In this document: positions 37,223 through 49,547 of the stretch, piece by piece
Layout of the letters: every line of letters starts with the position of its first letter
How positions within the stretch are numbered: the first letter of the stretch is position 1
Assembly (NCBI GenBank): GCA_036245805.1
Contig: BTRK01000001.1
Span: forward strand, 5,270,001 to 5,334,000
Direction of reading: 5' to 3'
DNA: 64,000 nucleotides
From: Pristionchus mayeri
Lineage: Eukaryota; Nematoda; Chromadorea; Rhabditida; Neodiplogasteridae
Position numbers and translations under genes: made by a program
Notes under the pieces: model-generated
What the model saw: only the letters and a program-made list of their open reading frames with translations
The model's database searches: none
What the model was told of the DNA's origin: nothing

Positions 37223-37563
37223 GAAAATGATGAATGAAGATCGAAGGCGGGTGTAAACTTGCAATATATACATAATGAGCTTAGAATGGTCAACGAAATA
37301 ATGATCAGCTCATACTACATAATGAAAACTTAGCGAGCTGACCTAATAATTTGAGCATGTCTTATCGTATCATTTGAACAGATCCTTTGATGACTTGAGT
37401 GGTATCGATTCTAACGCATTATATCACGCAGAAAATATTTAGTTGATTAATTTATAATGTTTATCGAGTGGAATTCATGTGGATCTGCCTTCCACGAACC
37501 GAATGGATGGATCGGACTCGGGGCCCAATTGTAATATCTCCAATTGAATAATTTGTTGATATA
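37118..37563. other. Short intergenic stretch
   Basis: Contains the start of the third F-box-like fragment; nothing else seen before the TA-flanked element at 37564. Confidence 0.4.
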
Positions 37564-38477
37564 TTAGGTTGTTGCAAAAGTCTTGTGTTTTTTTGTGTCA
37601 GTACTTTGAACGATCATAACTCGCGTGTCTCAAATCTCAATGGCCAACCAACGTGGAGTTGTTTAGGGATATGCTTGAACTTTGCTCACGTATATTTCTA
37701 TCAAACCGATCGAGCAACCAACGCAAGCAATTATGATTAACCCAATTGCAAAAAAAGCACAACATTTAGATTTAAATTTATTTATCTAGATATTTGAAGG
37801 GAAAATTCATGAAACAACTTCATAATGTTGGGTGAGAAGTACCATTGATGTTCTTTCAAAAAATAGGTTAGACATGTCATGTGAGTGGGTTTGAACCAAA
37901 TTACATGATAGCAAAAATATGAGCAGACCCAGGCTGCATGTGACTTGTACCTGCTTTACTAAATGGAAGACCAAGCATACAGGCTCCGTCATGTGCGCGC
38001 TGTATGCACCCACGAAGAAGCTATATCCTCATAAGAAATATTGGCGCCTGCTTGTTTCCCCTTTCAGAAAATCTGAATTCCTCATTTTTTCAGAAATATG
38101 CAAAATGAACACAGAAATGCAACATGCAGTCATTTTGTAGATCAACTCATTCATCGAAATGATCTAACTTCCAGCATGCATAAGAAAAAGTATGTATAGG
38201 GTAAAGGTGGGAGCTTCATATAACCACCAGAAATTGAGCGTTCATGCTTCAGAGGAAACATAATATTGAAAAACGTTGCGTTTTCGATGGATGAATTTTC
38301 GTAATTTTACCTGGATCCTGTTCTCGCCTCTCTGATTGGGCAATGATGATAGGGTGCGCATATGTAAGAGTATGCAAGGCCTCATTAGTAATCAATATCC
38401 CGAAGGTCATCCATCAATCCAACAGGAAGATGGAAGGCAAAATATCAAAATTCCACAGGACTTTTGCAACAACCTAA
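37564..38477. mobile_element. Mariner-terminal element (ttaggttgttgcaaaag)
   Basis: TA-flanked, 914 bp. Inverted ends are ttaggttgttgcaaaagtct and aggacttttgcaacaaccta. No transposase frame. Confidence 0.85.
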
Positions 38478-38883
38478 TAGTTCGAGATCAATGTCTGTTC
38501 ATGGTCTGTTTATTTTGCATACCTTTAGTGAATTACGACAGGGTAGATAAATCCCTGGTGTCGTTTCTCAAACTAACAATTTCGCTGCTGACATCGATAT
38601 TTCCGAGGACTTGAAAATTCATCGAACAGGAGTTCATGAGAGTCTGCTTAGCTTCCGCAGTGCACCTAAAGAATCATATGCAAGGCCAGGGAGTTCGAAA
38701 TTCGGGAAACAGTTTCCTCATTATACACACTCTTACTTCAATGGACGACAGACGCTTGAGTTGGAAGAAAAGGTTAATGGTGTAAGGAGAAATCTTTGCA
38801 GTATCATGGTGATAGAATGCCATCATAATTCTTCCGGGGATGCGATTATACGCTTGTACATTCTTCTAAATGGATGATCTTAA
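38478..38883. other. No gene seen
   Basis: Open frames at 38336-38877 have no recognisable content. cacactcttacttcaatgg near 38726 resembles a worn hairpin core. Confidence 0.35.
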
Positions 38884-39164
38884 AGAAGAAGTAACACGAA
38901 AAATTAGTTTAATTGGTCATTATGTGTTTGTAATTGAAGCCGACACCCTGATCATGATTCACTTTATCCGAACTTTCCCAGACAGCTCTGAGGCTATTTA
39001 CATACGCGCAAATTGACAGGGCAGGGTCGTGGTTACTTTGTTTATGTTTCACTCGCTTTACTTTATTTTCGCCTCGTTTTTGGGGCAAATTCGCTAAAGT
39101 TTCCCATTGCGAGCGCAATATCTTCGTGGTGGGACTCCCTAGCATTTATTCGTGTTACCCCTTC
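38884..39164. mobile_element. GTAACACGAA-ended element, copy 2
   Basis: aagaagaagtaacacgaaaa at the left, ttcgtgttaccccttctt at the right. The interior is almost identical to the copy at 24323-24603, including the 20-mer ctattttcgcctcgtttttg-like core, which suggests recent activity. Confidence 0.85.
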
Positions 39165-39612
39165 TTTAATTTCCATTTCAATACTCAATTTTTCAAATCT
39201 AATCAAAAAAGCGCACAATGGTTCATTTCCATAAATCAATTTCAATAAAATCCTCTCTCCTCCTCTCACTCTCTGTTCTCTCCATCGTCGCGGGCGGTTC
39301 TCTCTGCTCGTCTCGTCGAACCTAAGGTGTTTTTTATCTCGCTACAGTATCCAGCGTTCTGGTAATTCCTTGTAGGACCCTCTTCCCGTAGTCCTCTGCG
39401 CCTTAGTTACCATAATTCAGGCTAACTACAGTAACCACCAACTCTATACAGTAAATGGGGGATCGAAGCGCTCCACTCTCTATCACTTAGTCGGGCCGAT
39501 GCAGCGTAATCTTGACGCTAACACTAGCGCACCACTGCAGTAACCTCAGCTCCACAAAACTACTTGGCACTCAACTCAGTCGCTATTTTTATAATCTCAT
39601 TGCCTTTTCAGG
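39165..39612. promoter_or_regulatory. Upstream region ending in a trans-splice-type acceptor
   Basis: No gene. The sequence ccttttcag immediately precedes the ATG at 39613, as expected for a spliced-leader acceptor in nematodes. CT-rich sequence lies at about 39250-39310. Confidence 0.45.
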
Positions 39613-39951
39613 ATGCAGCTTCACACTATTCTCCTGCTGGCGCTCCTGAGCGCACTCGCTGCTGCAGGTATCCTACCGTATCCGCCGTTTCCTACCGTAT
39701 CCTACCGTATCCACTGCATCCTATCATATCATACAGTATCATACCGAATCCTACCGTATCCTCTCGTATCCTACCGTAACACACCTCCTTGCCAAAATTC
39801 AGATGCCAAATCGTTCAACACGATTCTCTGCATGGGCATTGCCTACCTCGGATACGCCATCGCTGCTGGCACTATCGTCCTCACTCTGTTCATCGTCATC
39901 GCGGTAAAATTTTTAAATAATGGAATATACCACAACTATTTTTTTAAATAA
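39613..39951 (+). CDS. Small membrane or secreted protein, unidentified
   Basis: Exon 1 (39613-39667) encodes a signal peptide (MQLHTILLLALLSALAAA). Exon 2 begins at 39803 after aaaattcag and reads DAKSFNTILCMGIAYLGYA followed by a transmembrane segment (AAGTIVLTLFIVIA). It either reads through to a stop at 39949-39951 or splices at 39904 (gcg|gtaaaa) to a 3' exon I cannot see, because repeats begin at 40092. The predicted length without a further exon is about 67 residues. The single intron is filled with a degenerate tatcctaccg repeat. No known domain. Confidence 0.5.
   Translation: MQLHTILLLALLSALAAAGILPYPPFPTVSYRIHCILSYHTVSYRILPYPLVSYRNTPPCQNSDAKSFNTILCMGIAYLGYAIAAGTIVLTLFIVIAVKFLNNGIYHNYFFK
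39668..39795. repeat. Degenerate 10-bp repeat (tatcctaccg)n in intron
   Basis: tatcctaccg, tatccgccgt, ttcctaccgt and similar variants run through the intron of the small membrane-protein gene. Confidence 0.8.
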
Positions 39952-40091
39952 ATGAATGCGTTGTGGTATGCATAATTTGTTCATAATTATGCTACTTGGT
40001 ACTTCTTCACTTCAGCGGACCATTGTAAATGTTCGTAGGGTAAATGGCGACATAATTGTATTAGATTTAGCCCATTTATTGCGATCTAATG

Positions 40092-41552
40092 ACTAACTGG
40101 GGGGCGGACAAAACCGCAACGGACAAAACCGCAACTGATTGCCGTTCGCTGGAGATTTAATATAGCAACTTGGGAGCTGTTGCATTGTTATTAGTATTCC
40201 CCATACTACATCACACTGATTAGTTAGTCGAACTAGGCGATCTTGAGTTTCACTCTGTATCGCCGTATAGTTCATGGTCTAAAATTGAGAATTTTTGTAG
40301 AATATCAAGGTTAGATAAAAATCAAATACCGTCACCAATCGATATTCCAGTACACTAGTATCTACTGTAACACAGCAGCATAGTTATCGATAGGTGAAAT
40401 CATTTGGTGTTTATATAACCATGATTTTCCACTCAAATTCGCAATTTCGGACCATGAACCCCTATACAGTGATACGGAGTGAAACTCAAGATCGCATAGT
40501 TAGTGGATCTAATCAGGGTGATGTATTCGGTTGATTCAAAAGTTTCTCCTTATTTTATTTTTAAAATTATCTCGAGCCATAGTTGCCTGACTGGAATTTC
40601 CATTTAACACAAGTAGTGGACATATAGATAGATTACACTGGCCGGACCGAATCGATTCTGGGACGCGTATTGCGGCAATAACTAAAGAAAACGTCAAAAT
40701 CTCAAAATATGATGATTTTTAGGTGTACTTTGCTGGGCCCTACCATTTGAATACGCGCTAACAATCGATTCTGCCCATTTGAGGAGTGATACCACTCGAG
40801 TTGCTTTTCCAGAATATTACAGAATATCCGACCTTCAAGAGGCTTTGGAAGATGAGAATTAGAAAAAGTGCTGATTTCGTTGCTCAAATTTCGTAATTTT
40901 GTTGTAATATGGTGCTGTTCCCGAATAGGCAGATGTATTCATCTCAAGTTTAACGGTAATACTAAGACTGGCGTGTACGTCATTGTGCACAACACTATGG
41001 CTTACAGAGTCAATAACTGACCATTCGGGGATATGAAAAGAATTTCTGCAGAAATGCATCTCAAGCTAATATCTAATCAGGCGCTCATCTGAACTTGGCG
41101 TGACGGTGTACAAATACTGAATTGCATTCACGAGCATGCCCAGTAATCACTCTTTACACTAGTATGTTTGCTTAATCTCTATCTCGTTTCTCCACATAAC
41201 TATGTATGCATAAACAATATGTTTGATAATCAATTTTGCGAAATTTGTCGGACTGCTGTATCGGCGTAGCTAAATGGGGAGCAATGTGATACGGCTTTTT
41301 ATAAAGCTCATTCAAGCACTTATTTATTACAAAACAACTTATGAGAATTGGTCAACTTTGTAGGTCAGGGGAATCAAAAATGTAAAATTCTGAAAAAAAG
41401 GGAGAAACTTTTCAATCAACCTAATAGTAGCGGGCATACTAAGAACAATGCAACAACTCCAAGTTGCTATATCAAATCTCCAGCGAACGGCAATCCGTTG
41501 TGGTTTTGTCCGTTGCGGTTTTGTCCGTTGCGGTTTTGTCCGCCCCCCACTA
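40092..41552. mobile_element. Inverted-repeat element with terminal GGACAAAACCGCAAC iterons
   Basis: The left end holds two copies and the right end three copies of ggacaaaaccgcaa or its complement (ttgcggttttgtcc). Further inside, ctccagcgaacggcaatc at the right matches gattgccgttcgctggag at the left. A mariner-terminal element (40526-41424) is inserted inside it. A related shorter element lies at 49548-50084. Confidence 0.8.
40526..41424. mobile_element. Mariner-terminal element (ttcggttgattcaaaag), nested
   Basis: Inverted ends ttcggttgattcaaaagttt and gaaacttttcaatcaaccta are flanked by TA; 899 bp, no transposase frame. It is nested in the iteron-ended element. Confidence 0.85.
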
Positions 41553-41813
41553 ACTGTGTCTACTTCTCAAATGATGCATCGCCGTCCCATTCCAAATTTT
41601 CGGTTATTATGGAATGGTCCGGCTGCCCCCCCCCCCCCCGACTTCGGTGGGGGCCCCGTCCTAGCAGAGTAGGTTCCGCAATCACTCGTTTCGCAACTTG
41701 TTGACGCGCGATCTCTCTCTCACTCCACATTACGTAATCATTTCGCAATCCAGTCAAACGGACTCACTGCGCTTTATATATAGATGGTCAGGCGAAGTGA
41801 AGAAGTGCAGCTA
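41553..41813. other. Short GC-rich stretch with poly-C tract
   Basis: A run of C at about 41625-41638 next to gacttcggtgggggcccc. No gene seen. Confidence 0.5.
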
Positions 41814-42722
41814 TTGGGGTGTCCAAAAGTTCGATGAATTTTGTTTCGTATGAACGTAAACTCCGCCGTATTGATTGTGCATTCCAAATGCTAACACTAT
41901 TGAATAGAGCGATCATTCCCCTATCACATTAACGAAGGGATTTAAATCATCTGCTCTCCCTTGTTTATGACAAAAGTTTATGTAATGGGCACCGGAGTGA
42001 CCCAAAATAACGTTTTCGCCTAAATTGTTGTATTTATGTACGGCTTCTTCTTAATGAGAACTTCTTAGTTTCCTCGCAGTTTTATCGTGCACGCATAGCT
42101 TAATATGTATGCTAAATCTGAAAGAACTTGGACTACTTCTGTGCCTTCAACAATAAAAAAATGAAAAATTTCATCTTTCATACTTTCCACTTTTCGATGA
42201 AATTTCATACTCAAACAAATTACTCTCATTATATTTCCTTCCAAGATCACCAAATGTTATGCCTACAAAGAAACATGGAGTACCCCTAAATATCTCCAAT
42301 TAGCGCTTATTCAAATTGGGTTTCGATTTGATCGCGCAAAGAAAGAACCGTAGATGTTCAGTTTGAGTATGATCAGTAACGAATGCAAACACTCATAAAA
42401 CACAAATGAATGACGCACATACAGTACGCTGAAAGAATTGTGGGATCATGTATTACAAAACTAGTTAGTTAGAGGCGTCAACCATTTGCGTTCCCGTTCA
42501 GGAAAAATTTAAAGACGAAAAAGTGATTATGGGAAATAAAAGTACCCTTTATTTAAAAGTTTCTTAAAAATAGAGGAGAGCAGCTGATGCAAATTCCATG
42601 GATCACGTGATTGTGTAATGCTTACTCTATTAAACAGTGTTATCATTTGGGATGTACAATCAATACGACGGAGTTTAAGTTCCTTCGAAAAAAAAATTCA
42701 TCGAACTTTTGGAACACCCCAA
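41814..42722. mobile_element. TA-flanked non-autonomous element, family A (copy 2)
   Basis: Ends ttggggtgtccaaaagttcg and cgaacttttggaacacccca. The interior (gaatagagc, ggcttcttcttaat) matches the copy at 5358-6198. About 909 bp. Confidence 0.85.
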
Positions 42723-42976
42723 TAATTTCAGGCGTACACGTGCGATGCTCAATTCTTCCCAATTTCAATACAAAGAACAAGAAACGAAACACTAATGGAT
42801 AAATAAATAAGCAATGACTGTGGCAATGCATTTCAAAAAGGCTGACCTTACACAGAGTTGATAAGTACACAAAGACAATTGAATACACGTATATATAATT
42901 TATATCTTATTATTGCAGAATAAATACAGCGTCGGAAGAGAACCTTGGTTTGATGGTTCTTGTCCTTACAATTATA

Positions 42977-44234
42977 CAGGGTGCGGAGAAAGTATGCAAA
43001 CAAAGTTTGAACTCAAATATTTCATCATTCCTGGAAACCTGTTAATGCTATAACACGATTTAGCAAATAGTAAGAGGTATTCAACGCGCACTTCAAGTAG
43101 TTTCCCCTAGTCATGGTTCGACCTCAGCAGTTCCGGCAATCAATTATTGACCTTTGGACTACTGGAGAGAGACCAGCTGAAATCTCGAAGAAACTACGTG
43201 TTTCCCGTCCGACCGTGTTCAAGACCATCCGCCGTTTCAAGGAGCTTGGCACGACTAAGGACCGTCCTAGAGTGGGCAGACCTCACTCCGCTGTCACTCA
43301 GAAGAAGCGAGTTGCACGCAATCCCAAGAGATCTATGAGGAAGATAGCCCATGACCTCGGGATTGACGAGAATTCGGTCCGCAAGATCGTCCATTCTGGA
43401 CTCATGTCTCACCCTTAGAAGATGCGAAAGGGCCATGGTCTGACTGGCATTCACAAGGAAAAGAAACTGAAGAGATGGAAGAAGCTTCTGGCGTGGGCCG
43501 AACATCTCACGACTGTCTACTCGGATGAGAAGATGTTCACGGTGGAGCAGGCTTTCAACAGTCAGAACACGAGAGTGATTGCCCAGTCTGCCCAGCAAGC
43601 CAATGCTAGGGCAAAACCATCTCTCGAGTTTCCCACCCGCAGTCAGTGATGGTTTGGGCAGGAGTGTGTGCCACCGGCAGGACTCCCCTTATTTTCGTCA
43701 AGCCCGGTGTGAAGGTCGATAAGCACTACTACATCAAGCAGATCTTGGAGAAGACTCTTCTTCCCTGGTCACGTTCCCACTTCAAAGGACGCCATTATAC
43801 CTTCCACTAAGATTCTGCACTCGCCCATTCCGCAAAACTCACCAAGAACTGGTGTGCGAGCCATTTTCCGGATGTCATTCCATAGAATGAATGGCCCTCC
43901 AACAGCCCCTATTTGAATCCCCTCGACATTAATGCGTGATCGGTTCTGGAGAAGGATGTTTGCTCCACCCGCCATCAGAATCTGGAGAGTCTCAAGAACT
44001 CCCTTTAGATGGCATGGGACAAGATCGAAAAGAAGTACCTTCGGGCCGTCGTCGAGTCAGTTCCTTCTCGTCTCAAGGCTGTCATCAAGGCTAACGGAGG
44101 TCAGATAGAATAACCTATCGTTCTTATGTTCCTAATAGCTCTGATAAATGCTGTGTACCGTTTCAAAAGTGTTCGATGATTTTGAAAGAAAATACATGGT
44201 TAAATCCTTGTTGCCATACTTTCTCAGCGCCCTG
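42977..44234 (+). mobile_element. Tc1-like transposon, decayed
   Basis: Terminal inverted repeats cagggtgcggagaaagtatg and catactttctcagcgccctg are flanked by TA; 1258 bp. Transposase remnants fill the interior. Confidence 0.92.
43113..44113 (+). pseudogene. Tc1-like transposase, several disabling mutations
   Basis: From ATG 43113 the DNA-binding half is open: FRQSIIDLWTTGERPAEIS, RPTVFKTIRRFKELG, GRPHSAVTQKK, RSMRKIAHDLGIDENSVRKI. A TAG stops it at about 43417. The downstream frame reads KKLLAWAEHLTTVYSDEKMF, then shifts near 43620. Another frame reads VMVWAGVCATGRTPLIFVKPG and KQILEKTLLPW, then DSAPAHSAKLTKNW after a stop. The end reads RLKAVIKANGGQIE before TAA at 44111-44113. The catalytic aspartates are recognisable (DEK, DSAPAHS), but stops and shifts make the protein non-functional. 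Confidence 0.9.
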
Positions 44235-44399
44235 TAATGCACGGTAAAGCAATCTCTAGAGTTATATTATTGAAAATTTTTTGTATCATTTTCAGATATG
44301 TTTCACGGGCACTATACATATGACCTGTATACCACACATGAAACATATCTGAAAATTATTCAGAAATTTTCCAATAAGAGAACCCGAGCAATCTCTCCT

Positions 44400-45670
44400 T
44401 AAAAATAGAATCTTCTTAAGAGACATTCCACGAGAAATCGTACCAACTCCCGGATGACTTTTTTGCAACCCCCCTCAATATTTCGCTGGTGAAGTTCCCA
44501 TACCGAGTGCTGATATTTGGCCCAATATGAAGGGCTCTGGTGCACTTTCCGAAAAATAACACACCTGGTCCAAAAAAAATCGAAAATTTCAAATTTTTGA
44601 AAAGTACGACATTATAGGTTTTTTAGGTCCATTTTTTGATAAAAATAACGAAAAACTTACTTTGAAAGCGATACGATGCTAATACAGTGTTGAAAAAAAA
44701 AGATACGGTGCGCTCGGAAGTTATAGTTTCCAGAACATGGCGACTCTAGAGCAACCTCTCAGAGAAAAACCATCACACTTTCTCCAAATCATGCCGAATG
44801 GTCTCTTTTGAACATCGAAACTTATTCATATATCGAATCAAACAATTTGAGATCATGATCAGGCAATTTGAAGTCTTGATCTTGAAATTTGTACTTTTGG
44901 AAATTCCAAATTTCTCTGATTTCCCAAATATCGCTATTTTTCGTCATAATTAGGTTTTCAATCGTCGTAAACGCCTCATATTACGTATTATGTATTTCTT
45001 ATGCATATTCACATCGTTTTTGTACATATACCGCTCGACTGAACACACTCATGATTTGAAAACTCGAAAAAATGCGATATTTTTCAAAATTTTCGAAATT
45101 TTGCGATTTTGGTACACTCTGAGATTGCTATTTGAAGTTAATCAACGTCATTTTTCGCTCAGAATTACTATATCCAACGTATATAATCATTTCCGATTGG
45201 CTTGGAAGCCATCTGGCGAAAAATATTTTTTCATTATTTTCAAAATGGATCGAAATGTTCGAAAAACTAAATATTACACGTAGTTTTTCACGTAGAATCC
45301 GAAAATAAAGTTTGTTTTTGCAAAGTGCATTATAAACTTTTCAGGACGGCCAAAAATCGTCGAAAATCGGCGTTTTCAACACTGTATCAGCATCGTATCG
45401 CTTTCAAAGTAAGTTTTTCGTTATTTTTATCAAAAAATGGACCTAAAAAACCTATAATGTCGTACTTTTCAAAAATTTGAAATTTTCGATTTTTTTTGGG
45501 CCAGGTGTGGCAATTTTCGGAAAGTGCACCAGATCCCTTCATATTGGGCCAAATATCAGCACTCGGTATGGGAACTTCACCAGCGAAATATTGAGGGGTT
45601 GCAAAAAAGTCATCCGTCGGCCCCTCCCAAAAGTTGCGTTTTCTCGTGAATGTCTCTTAATTCTTAATAA
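44400..45670. mobile_element. Foldback with ~300-bp arms and a long loop
   Basis: The left arm (about 44405-44700) includes gcaacccccctcaatatttc and ttgataaaaataacgaaaaa. The right arm (about 45365-45665) includes gaaatattgaggggttgc and cgttatttttatcaaaaaat. The arms are highly similar. The ~650-bp loop is AT-rich with no gene. Confidence 0.85.
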
Positions 45671-46114
45671 TTTTACAATCTGGGTTGGGATATTCACAAT
45701 GTGAGAATGTCATGGTGGACAGGTGGACAAGGTGTCCAGTCTGATTTGGTCCTTTCTCTTCACTTCGATTTGGTACTGCATCTGGCTTGATCTCGTCCTT
45801 CTCGTCGTCAGTGAACCACAATGGAAATGCGCAGATCGTGCATAGAGGGAACGCTGAAATGTGTAAGTTTACAGTTCTGGAAAAGGTATCACGATGCTTC
45901 AGTAGCTGTCAACAAGAGGAGTAGCTAGGCATCATATGCCTACCAATTAATCCGATTGAGAGGAGAGAAGAGACAAAAGTGAATATGTCAAATGGATTTA
46001 CCCTTTTCTCATTCGATGATTTGGCAGTGTTCTCTGAATTCAATATTAGATTGTTAGTGAATGGGAACGTTTCCAACATAATTTGTGTTTTCACAGATAT
46101 TTTCTAGGTAACTA
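45671..46114. other. No gene seen
   Basis: Unique-looking sequence with no convincing exon between the foldback and the next TA-flanked element. Confidence 0.35.
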
Positions 46115-46204
46115 TTAGGTTGAGCATAAAGTTTTGCGCGATTTTGGCTATCAACTTTGAGTTCGAGCAGTTTCTTTTGCGAAAATAAACATCTGCTGTC
46201 CTGA

Positions 46205-48245
46205 TGTCGATATATGAGAGGAATCGGGAGAGACTCGAGATAGGCCGGGACGTGAAAATTCATGATCATCAATCGGGCCGAAAACAACGTGAATGGTACT
46301 TCGAAACGTGCTCATTCAAATGGCGTTGGCCGTTTTCCGAAGATAATTTTTTTATCGACGTGGTACGTCTTCGAAGTGGGCGGAGTCACACTTTTTTTCT
46401 GAAAACACCGAAATTTGGAGCTGTTTTTCGGAACTTTGCGATAAAGATATGAAAAAATAGTCAAGATATGAAAGAAAGAGGATTGTTCGAGGAACATTTT
46501 GCTTTCTTTGGATGGGTCAGAAACGCTAATTTGAAGCCAGGAGGTCCGATTTGGCGAAAAATTTTGTAAATCACGAAATACCAAAAAGGTTTTGGGATTT
46601 CATGCTTAATCGATAGGTCCCTATAAGTACTCTTTCCTGTCAAAAAATGAAGGTCTGGAAGCTATGCGTAATAATTTTGCTCTCGTTTAAGTACTACCCG
46701 GCTAATGGGCCGGGTATAGACGGAATGTTTCCTATATCGCTATAGGGTCATTTAGCGTCAGAATTGAATCAATACACTGTAGAAACATATTTCCATACCA
46801 GAACCACATCATTTTCATCTGCATTCGCTTATAGCTTCGAATGGTAGAAATTATGAACTAAAAACTGGGAAGGTGCAAAATACCCGGTATGTGGCGTTCA
46901 TTCAACGAAAGATCCAGTGAAAAGTATTGGATGTAATGTAGAAACAAGTTCTAGAGCAATTGACAAAGAATTAACAAAGCTGAAACCGATGTTGCCTCAT
47001 TGGTAATCGAATAATTGCGAAACACGACCCCCCAACCGATTTTGAGATATCGATTAGTGAGTGGCACCAAATTGTAGAGTATTATGTGCTGAACATTTTA
47101 TCTGTTGAAAGTAAGCTTCTATATTTCCATATACGCGAGCTACAGTGCTTAGAAGTTGGATAGAAAAGGGCTAGAATCCCTCGAGAACGCGCGCTCTAAC
47201 CGTCTGGCGCTCTCTCCGCCCGACCTCCCTCTCCCTCCCCTCCAATTGGCGCTCTCTCCGCCCGACCTCCCTCTCCCTCCCCTCCAATTGGCGCTCTCTC
47301 CGCCCGACCTCCCTCTCCCTCCCCTCCAATTGGCGCTCTCTCGCGCACCTCCGCCGTCGTTTTCTGTCTACTTCTAGGCACTGTAGCTCGCGTATATGGA
47401 AAGATAGAAGCTTACTTTCAACAGATAAAATGTTCCGCACATAATACTCTACAATTTGTTGTCACTCACTAATCGATATCTCAAAATCGATTGCGGGAGT
47501 CGTGTTTCGCAATTACTCGATTACCAATGAGGCAACATCGGTTTCAGCTTTGTTAATTCTTTGTCAATTGCTCTAGAAATTGTTTCTACATTACATCCAA
47601 TACATTTCATTGGATTCTTCGTTGAATGGACACCACATACCGGGTATTTTGCACCTTCCCAGTTTTTAGTTCGTAATTTCTACAATTCGAAGCTATGAGC
47701 GAATGCACATGAAAATGATGTGTTTCTGGTATCGAAATATGTTTCTACAGTGTATTGATTCAATTCTGACGCTAAATGACCCTATAGCGATATAGGAAAC
47801 ATTCCGTCTATACCCGACCCATTAGCCGGGTAGTACTTAAACGAGAGCAACATTATTACGCATAGCTTCCAGACCTTCATTTTTTGACAGGAAACAGTAC
47901 TTATAGGGACCTATCGATTAAGCATGCAATCCCAAAACCTTTTTGGTATTTCGTGATTTGCAAAATTTTTCACCAAATCGGACCCCCTGGCTTCAAATTA
48001 GCGTTTCTGACCCAGCCAGAGAAAGCAAAATGTTCCTCGAACAATTCTCTTTCTTTCATATGTTGACTATTTTTTCATATCTTTATCGCAAAGTTTCATA
48101 TCTTTATCGCACCAACGCCATTTGAAAAGGCACGTTTCGAAATACCATTCACGTTGTTTTCGGCCCGATTGATGATCATGAATTTTCACGTCCCGGCATG
48201 GCCCAAAGATCTCGAGTATCTCCCGATTCCTCTCATATAGGGACA
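46205..48245. mobile_element. 2-kb foldback with 42-bp tandem repeat at its apex
   Basis: Left arm begins atgagaggaatcgggagaga; right arm ends cccgattcctctcata. The arms (~950 bp each) match inward through ctacccggctaatgggccgg and its complement. The apex holds three exact copies of a 42-bp unit (47208-47333) starting cgctctctccgcccgacctc. Confidence 0.9.
47208..47345. repeat. 42-bp tandem repeat, three copies plus partial
   Basis: Units start at 47208, 47250 and 47292, with a fourth start at 47334; each ends cctccaattgg. The three full copies look identical. Confidence 0.95.
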
Positions 48246-49547
48246 TGTTCAACCTTTAGAATAATATATTTTAACTAGAACAAATATCTTTACTTTGCGA
48301 GAAATCAAAGTCTGCATAACTTTGGATTTTTCAGAGAAATATTGATTTTCTTTTAAATTGCTGTACTTTGCCGAGGAATTTTTCGATAGAAGCTCATCAA
48401 GTTTGTTCAGAAGCCCGAGGCGGGCACTACCTAGTAACAAAACGAGAGAGCTGTGGAATTCAGTATACGCTTCGTATAGGTTAATGAATCACGGGTACTT
48501 AGAAAAATCAGAGTTCTCTCAAACAAATCACCTTTTTAGCGGATTAACGAGACTGACAGCTACCTATGGGCGCTGATATAACTACCAACAGGGTTCTCTT
48601 TTGCAACGATATTTAAGAAACCACTTGGCTTTCTCATCTAAAAAAGTTACATTTGAACCTGAATTATTTTTCACTGAAAATGTCTAAAACGCTGATATGG
48701 AGGGTCTTCAAGCACTGCTCACCCTAGAACAAGTAGCGACCTCCACAATATTCCTAATTATTGAGTGATAGGTTAAGGGTTGTTCGTTAATTTTAGCACG
48801 AAAGAACCGCCCTTCAAACCACGTGGCTAGCACAAAAACGTCAAAAGTGTGTATTTTGATGTTCAAAATTGGACACCTAAACCCCGAAAAAACCCTGTTC
48901 ATGAATGGAGATCCGCATTCTCTCCCAAATGAAATTTTGACTTGTACTAGAAAGGTAGTTCACATTCATAAATAATTGAAACCCCAAGAACTGTCGGTAC
49001 AGATACAGTACCCCAAAAACTTATCTTAACAATCATCATGAAAACTCAAATTCTGATTCCGCGCTTATTTCTAGTAGGCCCTTTAAGGCTGATCAGTCTC
49101 AACATTAACAGTACAATATATGCCTGTCATGCTTATAGGGTCCTATCTCCGTTCTAAAAAGAAATAATAATCCTTTCAAAGTGATGTAGTTGGTTAGCCA
49201 CATGAATTTTGCTGCATCGCTGTTTTATTTCCCTTGATCGGTCAGATCTATGATAGTGTGCGCTAAAGAGAGTATAAATGCCTCTATCTAGCATAGAAAG
49301 ATCTGAGTTGATTGGGCAACAACGAACGATGGTAGATGTCACGATGCACTTTAGTCAAAATCGCGCAAAATTTTATGCTCAACCTGATAACATGATTGGT
49401 AAATATATCTATCGTGGTGGGATTACTCGACACTTATGAGTCATTTACAATAGAACATTTTTCAAATTTCTAACCTCCATCAAAGGGCAAGAAAAACGCA
49501 AAATGTCTGAGGCAGAACGCCATGTAGGCTAGATGAACAAACTGCAA

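Larger units (their letters stand above)
46115..49387. mobile_element. Mariner-terminal element (ttaggttgagcataaag) with large nested foldback
   Basis: Left end ttaggttgagcataaagttt next to TA and right end aattttatgctcaacctga next to TA, 3.27 kb apart. Beside the right end a stretch (about 49160-49350) matches a solo piece at 59573-59750, so this is a real element terminus. The middle is filled by a palindrome (46205-48245) and then ~900 bp with no gene (48250-49150). Confidence 0.75.

Noticed and set aside
47171..47440. Arg/Glu-Gly-rich repeat protein on the minus strand
   Set aside because: Produced by the 42-bp tandem repeat at a hairpin apex; no start, splice or expression signal.
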